Below are positions 24,110 through 34,270 of a DNA stretch of 64,000 nucleotides, piece after piece (the stretch's first letter is position 1; each line of letters starts with the position of its first letter). The position numbers and the translations under genes were made by a program. The DNA lies in NCBI RefSeq assembly GCF_000004075.3, contig NC_026657.2:11222001-11286000 (forward strand), in the 5' to 3' direction. The notes beneath the pieces are model-generated. The model was not told where the DNA came from, searched no databases, and worked only from the letters and a program-made list of their open reading frames with translations. Source of the DNA: Cucumis sativus. Its lineage: Eukaryota > Streptophyta > Magnoliopsida > Cucurbitales > Cucurbitaceae.

Positions 24110-27100
24110 TCATTCACATTTGAGTGCACGAGTAATCTCCCATGAAAGTGGATCATTAGCGAAATTGAGATTGTTTCCATATGTGCTGCTCCGCCTTCTG
24201 CAGTTCACTATTGCAACCACAAAATTTTCATTCTCAAGTGAAGATGGGTACATTACTTGTTCTTCCTGCAAGATTAGGACCAATTGTCAAGACACTTGTG
24301 TTAGAAGAATCAGCCCAAACACGATACTTCATATTAAATAGTGATTCTCACGACCAGATTTTCATACTATGATATATCACAACTTTGCAAACCAAAGAAG
24401 ATAGTGTTGCAGCAGTGATTTTCTTTTTAGCAAATTATAAACCAGTCCAGCCACGCAGAAGATAAAAGGCCAAAATATAATTTCTTTCAAAAAAGTTGTC
24501 ATGTGACAAAATGGGGTTGCAAAAGAATGGGTGTATTCCAACTAGGATGTATTTAGAGAGGTATACTAGCAAATTAATTCTTTATTATTCAACAAAAACT
24601 ATTTTCACCTCAGGTAGTTCGCAGAATTCATCGGGAGATATTTGCAACAACTCTGCAGCAGTTTGACCTGTACACCATGCAAAGATTTTTGCACTATCAT
24701 CTGCCAGGGTGATTTTGAGGTCGAATGTACGCATAAGCTCAGACTTGCATTCACAACGACAGAAGCTGCACTCAATTCTGGCAGGTGTCTCCTCGACAAA
24801 ATGACCACAGATTGCATGCAAAAATTTCGTACTGACGTGACAATGTGAAACTTGGTCAAGCCGAACTTGACAGACCTGTTCGGGAGATTTTGGGGAAACA
24901 AAATAAAGATCGTAGCTGATAGAGAAGAGATATATCAAAACTATTGGAAGCGGTTGGAAAAAGTAAAAACATGCTCTTGTAGATCCATCCACTTTTTGAT
25001 ATTATGATCGCATGCATAAAATTCATGAACTGATGGCCAACTTAAATAATCACGGTGAGAGTGGAAAGAACACATTAATTCTTTGAAGGCCAAAAAGTTG
25101 TGTTTTGATATTGAGAGTGCTAAGGTTTCGTCAAGATGTGCGACTAGTGCTCTCTTGTGGTCCTGATGAATGGAAATAACCGAGACATTTAACGCTAAAA
25201 AGATACGTACATATATTGTAATTTTGAATTATTTATGGCCTCAAACTGAAAATATTATGTAATCAGTCTTTGTTGATAAACCACAATATTGGAGCTGTTT
25301 TCTTTCTTTATAGAAGAACCGGCGAGGGCCCTCTCCCATCCCCCTCGGCCTCGAGGTTACTTTTCCCTTTCAACTTTGAAAAGGTCCTTATTGCACATAT
25401 AACACATACATATTATAGACAAAAAGAGATAGAAGAAAAAGGAAAATACTTTACCTTTGTACCATGAGTGTTGCTCGTAAGATCAGAAAGTCGCGAAAGT
25501 TTATGAAGACAAGATGAAGTTAACAATGCTGGCAAGCAGCTAAGGTTAACAAACGAAGCTCCAACATGATTCTCAATCCATAAAGCCTCTAAGCTTCACA
25601 AGGAAAAAAACTCAAATCAAATTAGAATTGGCATCAAGAAACCGCCAACATATATAAGAGAGAACATTGAAATTGAAGACAAGTTATAAATAATGTTTGG
25701 AAGAATTTCAAATTGTACAATACTTCTAATTTATTTACTGGATAACTGAGTAAATAGTTTGAACTAGCTCACCGATTCTTGTTCTTGGTGCATGTCAGGC
25801 CGCTTATAAATACCGTATGCCCAACGCTTACCCTTCCTAATGACCTTTACAAGATGGGACGGGGTACAAAGGAAAAAATGAAAGTGAAACTGAGAAAATG
25901 TGAAGTATATACGATGAGAAGTTTTTGCTATTTCACGCGCTATGTAAAAGTGAAACTAATAAAACCCACAAATTAAAAGCTAAGTAAATAAAATGTCAAT
26001 ACCAAGATCTCACAAAGCGTAACTTGGCCAAAACTTCTCCCGTGTTATCTTCAATTCTCATAGAGAAACCGGCTTCTGTGGTATTTCTTTCATTAGCTAT
26101 ATCTAAAACGTTACCATATAAGCTAATGCCAGTCATCTTGTCTTGAAGGTCGATCACAAAAGACTGTAAACTTAACAAATAGCATGGAAAAAATTAAGAT
26201 TTGTCTCCACAAATATTAAAGAGACAGACTTCATGATGAAAGTATTTTCTTAAAAGCTTGGATGATATAGGGGATTTGAACTTCAATATCATAGCATTGC
26301 AGCCTCTAATATATAATGACTTAGAATTTGATTTGGATTTCAAAACCAGCGGGTACGAACCGGCCAACGAGATAAACGTAGAAGAATCGACTTTGCCGGA
26401 GGGAAATGAAAGGGAGAGGAGGATTCAGAAGAGTTGAATGGATTGGAAACAGAGTGGGAACATAAAAAACTGATTGAACAATTGAAAATGGAGTTAGAAG
26501 AACATGGAGTTGAAGAAAGTGAGAATTTTTTTATATAAAAGAAGTAGAATCAGGAGAGAGAAAAAAGTTAGGATGAATGCCTCATTTTCGTGTGAAATAA
26601 AAAAAATGGGTAGATTAGAGACGCACTCCAATAAAAACAAAAATACAACACCATCTACCTAAGTAGTTTTAAATCCACCCATTTTCCCCAATTTAATTTC
26701 AGAAACACCCTAATTATCCAAATCACTCGAGTATGACATCCCAAAATTTCAAGTACTACCTATTTATTTGTTGGGATGGTATTTGGAATTTTGAACATTA
26801 AATTGAATTAGTTTGAGGAGATAATCCGATTTAATTTATACGGCGAGTTTGAATTTAATTTGAACTTAAAGAAGGATAAGAAAAATATATATGTTTATTT
26901 AATTAAACCTAAGACTAAGAGAGTTTTGAATTTAAGGACTTAGAGAAGGATAAGAAAAATATATATGTTTAATTAAACCTAAGACTTTAGAGAAGGATAA
27001 GAAAAATATATGTGTTTATTTAATTAAACCTAAAACTAAGAGAGTTTTGGATTTAAGGAATATAAGTGTGTATGCATATATATTAAAAGGGTATTAGAGT

Positions 27101-30100
27101 TTAAGGAAGAAAATACATAAATGTAAAAAAGGGTTAGTGAGACCCTTTTTTATATTTATATATTTTCTTCCTTAAACCCTAATACCCTTTTAATACACAC
27201 TCATATTCCTTAAACCCAAAACCCTCTTAGGTTTAATTAAACAAACATATAAATTCTTCATATCCTCCTCTAAGTTCAAAATTCAATTCAAACTTAGCCT
27301 TAAAGATTAAATTAAAATACCTCCTCAAAATAAATCACTTTAATCCCCACCAAATACCATCCCAACAATTCAAGACAAATAAATAGGAATTACCTGAAAA
27401 TTTCCGGATGTCACAAACAAAACTGGGTTTAGTTCATACACAATGTGTTTGGTACTGTATATGAAGTAATGGAGTTGGAATAGAAATTATAAATGTCAAG
27501 GGTCTATTGTATTATAAGTAATTTCATAAAAAGAAAAAGAATACAAATACAATCAAAACATTAATTTTGAAGTTACACTCACCCGAAAAGGATAGTTACC
27601 AAAATCAATTGCCCCATGTGAATCACAGGGCAAGGAAACTTGAGAAACTTGGGGACTCTGAGTAGGATACGACATACTGACTGTCCTTGAAGCTTGGTTT
27701 ATATTCTGTGTTAAAACACATACCTGCATAGTAGAATATTTACATAATAACAGGATCAAGAGACATGTATGTTTTTATAATTTCGTGTGTGGATGTGTGT
27801 GGTCCCAGTGAGTTGGGGCTCTACAACTCACTTGCTCCTCATGCTGAATGCAAGGCACCAAATATAACTGTGTTGCACTACCATATTCAAGACAAAGTTC
27901 ATCACTTGTTCCTACGCCATTCTCGTTTACAGTTGCAACATATGGTCTATCAAGCGCAAGAACACTACCAACACTGTTCAATTGAGAACTGTTAGGTTTT
28001 GATATAATCATATAAGAGTATTCTTGAAATAAATTCAAACTAAAAGATTCACCTTAAAAGGTTGGCCAGTAACACCTGTTCACCCCATAAGAGAAACTTT
28101 AGCTTGAAACCATCATTATCAACAAGAATGATTTGTATCATCCGTAAACCATTCATCATCTCGTGGATTTCCAGTGGGCCAATGGACTCAATCCTGCAAA
28201 TATTGAAGATACGGCAGCCACTATTTAGTTCATTATAGAACATCCAAAATCCATCCGTTGTGAAAACTGGTTTATTTAGTTGATTCAGCCTCTAAAGTTT
28301 AAGCATTGACCATTTTAGGGAGGGGGAAAAACAAAAGACGACCAAATCATAAATGCAGCCTATACAGGATAGGAAACCAGTTTAAACAGAATTGGATTAA
28401 ACTGAAGAAAAGTAGGCAAACAAATGATGGACATATCTTGCCTTGCATACAATGAATATGTAGTCCCTTCGTTGACGGAATCAAGAGAAACAGAAGAAAA
28501 GGTATCAGAACAAAATTGAGCTCCTAGAAGCATGACATCATCGTCCTCTTCCTACAATAAACAACAGGATACTAACTGCACTATAAGAGAGAGATGCAAT
28601 ATTGGTTCTGGTAATTAAACCATTTTTGACAACCTCATCTAACAATATGATAAGGTATTCAGTTGGTAGAAGTCGTGGATAACCAGAACCACCACTGGCA
28701 GCACGAAGATAGCATCCGGTTACAAATATTTGCCTCCCTTTCTTCAGAATTCCATTCACTAAGTCATAAAATCTGCCATTCAAAGATTCCTGTTTTACTA
28801 GTTCTTCCATGAAACATAAAGATGGCAAGTTCTTTGTCGTTTGTAGAGTCAAAACAGAACCTCAAATCAAGATGAAAAGACAGAGATGGAAATCTATGTT
28901 TATGGATAAACCCTACAAAAATGTGCTTCATACTGCTTAAATGCCAATATGCACTACAAAAACCCAGCATTCATACTCAGCAACTGTATCTGACCTACTT
29001 GAACAAGATCTGTAGACATCCTTGAGTTCTAAAAGAACTCGGCACTCAAATCTAGGCCTCTTTTATTTGTTTTTTATTTTTTCTTTCTTTTTAAATAAAA
29101 TAAAATAAAAACTGCAAGCATTTAATGCATTCACTGAGAAATGGTAATGAAAAGAAGAAAGTACTGCAATGGGGCTTTGGAGAATTGTTAGGAAGAAGGA
29201 AGTTCTTTTCAGATAGACTTAGAGAAGACTTTTAATCATCTCACTAGGAATTCCTGAATGAGATTATCGATTAAAAAAAAGTCTTGCTTTTAAATGAAGA
29301 AATTTGATTGGAAATTCTCTTCGATCAGCTAATTTTTCTACATTAATTAATAGCAGTCAAAGGAGGAAACTTTTGTTATCAAGAGCATTTGATAGGACAA
29401 CGCTCTCTCTTTCTCATTGAAAGTTTTTGAATGTTTCAAGATCTTAAGGGACTGTATCCATCTTTCTTGTGTACAGTTCCGTCATGATACTATTTTCTTT
29501 AAGTGATGTAGGACATTTTGTACTCTTAGTCTTGTCTCTTTTGTTGGGGGGCTTCTTATAATACTAAATTACTAATATCATTTAAGTTCTTGAAGATCTT
29601 TATTTGTTACTTAAGTCTTAACGTGAGTAACTTCAGTTTTACTGATCTGTATCCAGCTGGTTGTTTGGATTAATTTTATCGGTCTTTGGTCTCATCTGGC
29701 CTTTGTCTATAAATTGGCTGAGTGGATTCTGAGACCTCTTGTTTCTATTGACAGAATCAATAAAGTTCTCTCCTTAAACTTTGTTTACATCATCCACTCT
29801 TGTCCTTGGTATGAACTGTTGTGTCAGGTACAAGTGCGAAAAATCTTGATCAATAACCATGACTACCCTTTTGCCTTCCACGTGTGGGTTATATGTGGCA
29901 GGCATTTGATATTTCCATCACCCAGAGATCGAGCATTCAAGGGATTATGGATGAAGTCACTTTGAATTCATCGTTAAGGATTCTTTCATCATTCTATGGG
30001 GCATTCATTAGCAAAGAAACCAATAACTTCTATGGGGTTAGATAGGTTGTCGAAGAGGGAATGGGGTTTTGTGCATGTTAACGCTTCTTTGTTGGTTTCA

Positions 30101-32319
30101 TACTACAAAACTTCTTTACAATTACCCTTTGTTATTTATCAACAGCAACAGGGGGGTTCTTTGTGATCTTTTTGTTCCCTGCTTTTAGCTGACCTTTAAA
30201 TTTTTTGTAGTTGGCGTCTCTATATACTATTATTCTTCTTAATGAAAGCTGGATTTTCCAAATTAATACGTCACAACGAGAGTGCAGTGCAGTTAAACAG
30301 CTGTAAGCATCTGCTAATTTAGTAAGAAAATGGAAATTCATTCATAATGGTTTTATAGGAGGAACCATAGATCAAATAGATGGCATCACAAAGTAAATGG
30401 TTTACCTACGATGGAGATAAAGATCAATTGTATTAGAACTCCAAAAATCGCCCAAAGTAAGCATATGTATATTTGTACCTTGGGAAAAGACATGATAAAA
30501 GATTCAGATCCTTGCATGCAATGACATCTAAACAGTTAAACTAGGGATACGACATCCTGTACTTCAGTAATTCAGAAAACCAAGCAAAATCGAAAAATAA
30601 TAAAAGGTATCAGTTTTTTGGGAAAAAGATGTACATCTTATTCAGAAATTTAACAAGAACTATTCCATTTGAATCTGTATGTTTCGGTTTCTTTAACCCC
30701 TTCCTTAAGCTACAGATATACAAGCTCGTAAATCATGAATAACTAATTTGGAAATGCAATATCCGGAACATTGCTCAAATTACAATCGCCGGCTAAAAGA
30801 TATAAGTACCTGGAAGAATAAACTCATCAAGAATTACAGCTTCCAAAACGCTACTTAAAGCCAGGAAATTCTTCTCATATATGGAGTCGATAGTAACTGT
30901 TTTTGGGAGCTTCTTTCTCCTATTCTTCTTCTTCAACTGGTTAATACATTCAGGTATTTTCTTGGGAGCACCAACTCTGTGTTGCTCATACCAAGCCTTC
31001 AAAATAAAATCACTAGTCAAATAACTGTCTTGTGGAACTACACTTTGAAAGATTAACTTAGACCATCTTAGTTGGTAACTAGAAGTGGACCAGTCATTGT
31101 CTAGATAAAACATTTAGATACTGGAATTGCTCCATATTCATCAAGTATCATGCTCTATCTAGCCGTCTAAATCACGAGCAATCTTTTGATCCCTTAACAT
31201 AAGTGTTAGGTGTAGTCGTTCTAGGTATAGATAGCTTTGTCTGGTTTTACCAACCATTCAGTTATTAACTCTCTCCAAGATGCTGCATAATACATCGCCA
31301 TTATATATCAAGTATATCACTTTCATCCCAGAACAACTCTCCTCACCATGACATTCATGGCTAATCCCAAATCCTATGACAAGGAGTGAATCAGGTTACA
31401 CGGGTGAATTTAAAAATATACTTGGATAGGCGTTGGTGTAAAGAATTTTATGCTTGCCAGAATTGTATTATTCCTATGCCAACAAGTCACAAACTAGAGG
31501 GGAATTGGCTGGAGAGATGGAAGACCAGAATGTAATTTCCTCCTGGAGAAGAATTGAATCCCTTCGTCACCTGTGGCTTTCTTATTCCCAATCCAGGTTA
31601 TGGTGCTTGGGAGGCAACCAATCATTTCTCACATGAACAATTTCATAATTGAAAGTGAACCCAAAAAGACCATTTAGAGGATACTAATACTTTAAGAAAC
31701 AAATATGTGGGATCAAGGTGCAATCTAGGTCACTCGGGGTTTGCCCGCATTACCTAGTACTTACAAAACCAAAAGGACTACAATTGGATCAATCAAATTT
31801 AAGCAGACATCAACTTCAAGGGCCTAGAAGCAGCCTAGAAGCAGCCTAGAAGCAATATATGACTACTAGTACTCGAACTTGTAAGTTATGTAACCAAGAG
31901 ATTCCATCAAACTCCTGGAATCTTTCATTTGAAATCAGACGATTAGCATAATTATACTATTCGATTACTCAAATTATCTATACGATCAAAGATAGAAACC
32001 TTATAAGAGTTCGAATTTGCAGTACCTGCGAGAGCTCAGATAGCAAAATTGCAGGGGTAACAGAACTGGAGTAGGCCATACAAGTTCTGAGGACCCGAGA
32101 AGCGATCCAAGTCCAACCCGGGGTATGGGTCTCCGTTCCATTAATATTAGGATCAAAGTCTTCATCGTCTTCGAATGCTAGCACAGACCTCGCATAATCA
32201 ACAAATTTAAGAAACGGATCATCATCACCTTCTTCCTGAAGCTTTTGGGGGTCATCCAACTCCATGGCTGAGTTTCGGGCGGCGTCGTGCGAGTTGAAAT
32301 GTTTGCTGTGAGAAGACAT
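24110..32319 (-). CDS. OB-fold/zinc-ribbon protein, Cdc24- or SHLD2-like
   Basis: Twelve minus-strand exons join in frame to 674 residues: 32026-32319, 30810-30996, 28634-28860, 28442-28551, 28053-28193, 27832-27973, 27583-27723, 26003-26163, 25773-25832, 25455-25593, 24609-24875 and 24110-24265. The N-terminus is acidic with a helical region. OB-like segments are visible at about residues 200-370 (RQIFVTGCYLRAASGG, MIQIILVDNDGFKLKFLLWG) and 415-510 (MTGISLYGNVLDI, VGHTVFISGLTC). A zinc ribbon lies in residues 555-580 (C557, C570, C573, with C575 and C577), followed by FDLKITLADDSAKIFAWCTG, an RPA1-like arrangement. I recall plant proteins like this annotated as Cell division control protein 24, OB domain; animal SHLD2 has a comparable C-terminus. 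A nuclear single-stranded-DNA role in replication or repair is inferred. Intron 4 starts GC rather than GT; intron 7 holds a foldback element. Confidence 0.7.
26330..26545 (-). promoter_or_regulatory. TATA- and leader-like segment inside intron 7
   Basis: Read on the minus strand, TTTTATATAAAAAA (about 26541-26528) is followed by a CT-rich, leader-like stretch containing several short open frames. It lies in intron 7 of the OB-fold gene in the same direction, so it could be an internal promoter for a C-terminal product, or leftover from an inserted gene start. There is no direct evidence of use. Confidence 0.2.
26733..27414. mobile_element. Foldback (large inverted-repeat) element in intron 7
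   Basis: The two halves are inverted copies. The left end has TGACATCCCAAAATTTCAAG and CTATTTATTTGTTGGGATGG. The right end, inverted, has GTGACATCCGGAAATTTTCA and CTATTTATTTGTCTTGAATTG, then TTGGGATGGTATTTGG. The centre is a near-perfect hairpin: arm 27085-27134, loop of about 7 bases, arm 27142-27192. No coding sequence is present. It may be a MITE or foldback transposon; as part of the host transcript it could fold into a very long hairpin. Confidence 0.7.
26868..27068. repeat. Tandem 52-70-bp repeats in the left foldback arm
   Basis: AGAAGGATAAGAAAAATATAT, followed by GTTTA-TTAATTAAACCTAA, occurs three times (from about 26871, 26944 and 26991). Two of the copies continue into ACTAAGAGAGTTTTG. 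The right arm has only one equivalent, so the arms differ in length by this expansion. Confidence 0.75.
31822..31856. repeat. Short tandem CCTAGAAGCAG repeat in intron 1
   Basis: The 11-base unit CCTAGAAGCAG occurs about three times in a row, in intron 1 of the OB-fold gene. Confidence 0.8.
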
Positions 32320-32397
32320 TGGAGAGAATCGCGGAGTTTAATTGAAGTTCATATCCAGATTAAGCCATTGCGCAGCCCTAAATTTGAGGTTCGTTTT

Positions 32398-32408
32398 CAG
32401 CGGGAAGA
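32398..32408 (-). promoter_or_regulatory. Possible E2F site upstream of the OB-fold gene
   Basis: Read on the minus strand, CTTCCCGCTG fits the E2F core TTCCCGC (canonical TTTSSCGC) with one mismatch at the 5' side. It lies about 85 bases before the start codon. E2F sites mark S-phase genes, which would suit a replication protein. Confidence 0.35.
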
Positions 32409-32663
32409 AGATTGTCAAATTGCCGCGGGTTTCTGAGGCATATAGTTTTAAATTCTTAAAACGCCAAATATTAATTTAGATCCCTCGTTATGGGTTTGTA
32501 TCTCAAGACTCATCAAATGTCCAAGTCCCAGACGTCGGCCCAATTTCATTCTAGACTCGATCCAAGCATGGTTTAAATTCGCTCACCCCAATTCAACACA
32601 ACTATTGATGGTTAGGTCGCTCGATCCAAGTCAAAGTGGTCCTTCAGCTTTTGGTATTGTCGA

Positions 32664-33425
32664 ACATTTTCTAAAAGTTTTATTGCTTCAAATTATGTTT
32701 ACTAACTCTTTCCAAAATATTTCTTCAATAGTTGTCTTTGTTGTCTTTCTAATTGTTTTTGTATTTCTTTTCTAAAAAAGAAAGACATTTTCACAAAACT
32801 TTCGAATAACTACACAACGGTGTTGGCCACACAATGCTCAGAAGATGTTGTCTTGGTGCCATCTTTGCACAAGTGGAAGAAAACTTTCAAATGCCATTTA
32901 CAAAACATTCTTGCAAACTTTTTTTTTCTTCCTATTTTCTTCTAAGAAGTCTTTCGAGAACATATGTATGTATACGTGTGTATACACATATATATTTGCA
33001 AAATCTCTTGTTTAAAAGGTCTATCTAAAGACATTTTCTAAAAGTTTTCTCGCGAACTCTTTCCAAAATATTTCTTGAATTGTTGTCTTCTTTTTTGTTT
33101 TTGTTTTTTCTAAAAAAAAGACATTTTCACAAAACTTTTGAAAAACTGCACGAGCAAGGGTGTTGACCGCACACAAAGAAAATTTTCTTTTAAAAGACCT
33201 ATCCAATGACATTTTCTAAAAGTTTTCTCATTTCAAATTTTGTTTGGGAACTTGTTTCAGTATATTTTCTTGAACTTTCGTCTTCAACTTTTTTTACAAA
33301 GAAAAAAAAACATTTGATTGAACTTTTAATATACTCCACGAGGAAGACAACATACCGTCGATGCGCGAAAGACACAGCCTTGGTGCCATTGTGGCACAAA
33401 CGGTCAAACAAACTTTAAAAGGTCC
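32664..33425. repeat. Three diverged tandem repeat units
   Basis: Units start with ACATTTTCTAAAAGTTTT at 32664, 33031 and 33209, and each ends near TTTAAAAGG/ACC. Shared words include TTTCCAAAATATTTCTT, AAAGACATTTTCACAAAACTTT and GGTGTTG-C-C-CACA. The CTTGGTGCCAT...GCACAA segment is in units 1 and 3 but missing from unit 2, which explains its shorter length (178 against 367 bases). Confidence 0.7.
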
Positions 33426-33549
33426 CTTACATAATATCATCTTACTTTTCTTCTTTCTTCTTTTTCTCTCTAAAAAACTATTTATGAAACACATTTTCTC
33501 TCGGATGTAGATTTTGCAAAATAAATTCTCTGTTTAAATATTATTTAAG

Positions 33550-34270
33550 AGTAAATTTTCACTTTTGTATTATTCTATACCTTACATTTATCTCTTCATG
33601 ATTATTGGATATGTTCTATAACTTTTCTCGTAAATTTCTATATAAATTGCAATGGTTGTATAACATTTATCAATTTAGAAAAATATTAGGTGATCAAAGG
33701 AAAATTGATTGTTTGGAAATCACTTTTTCTAAGGCCCCCTATGATTGTCATTTGTTTTTTTTTTTTTTTTCAGAAAAAAATATTATTTCTACTTTTAGTT
33801 ATACGTTCGAGTATTACATTATATTTTAGTTTAACTTCCTGTATATTATTATTTTAATACATATCTATGTTTTTTTTCTCTTAATTTTTTAAAATTGAGT
33901 ATAAACACACATTTTATCCCTGTATGGTGGTAATGGATATATTACTTTTGAGTGATTTTTCACATTTATATTCATTTTTCTCTTTTCCATAATGGAATCT
34001 ATCTTATAACTCTTCTCATGAATTTCTATGTGAATTGCAATTGTTGTATAACATTTATCATGTTAGAAAAATATGAGGTGATTAAAGAAAAATTGATTGT
34101 TATTACACCTCGTATCGATGTCCCAAATTTGACATTTGGTTTTTGTTCTCTTAATTTTTTAAAATTGAGTCTATAAACACTCATTTTATCTTTAAATTAT
34201 ATGTTCTAGAATTACAATATATTCTTTAGTTTGACTTCTTGTATATTATTATTTTTGTACATTTATTTGT
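33550..34270. repeat. Tandem duplication, unit about 400 bp
   Basis: 33550-33950 and 33951-34270 share in order: GAGT-A-TTTTCAC, TAAATTTCTAT-T-AATTGCAA (33632, 34018), TTGTATAACATTTATCA, AGAAAAATAT, AAAATTGATTG, TCTTAATTTTTTAAAATTGAGT and TTGTATATTATTATTTT. There is no lasting open frame. Confidence 0.65.

Noticed and set aside
23997..24341. 114-codon plus-strand frame
   Set aside because: It overlaps the terminal exon of the OB-fold gene in antisense; the spliced minus-strand reading explains the sequence.
29160..30250. Possible retroelement sequence in intron 2 of the OB-fold gene
   Set aside because: Some wording recalls LINE or LTR tails, but no coding motif or clear end could be identified.
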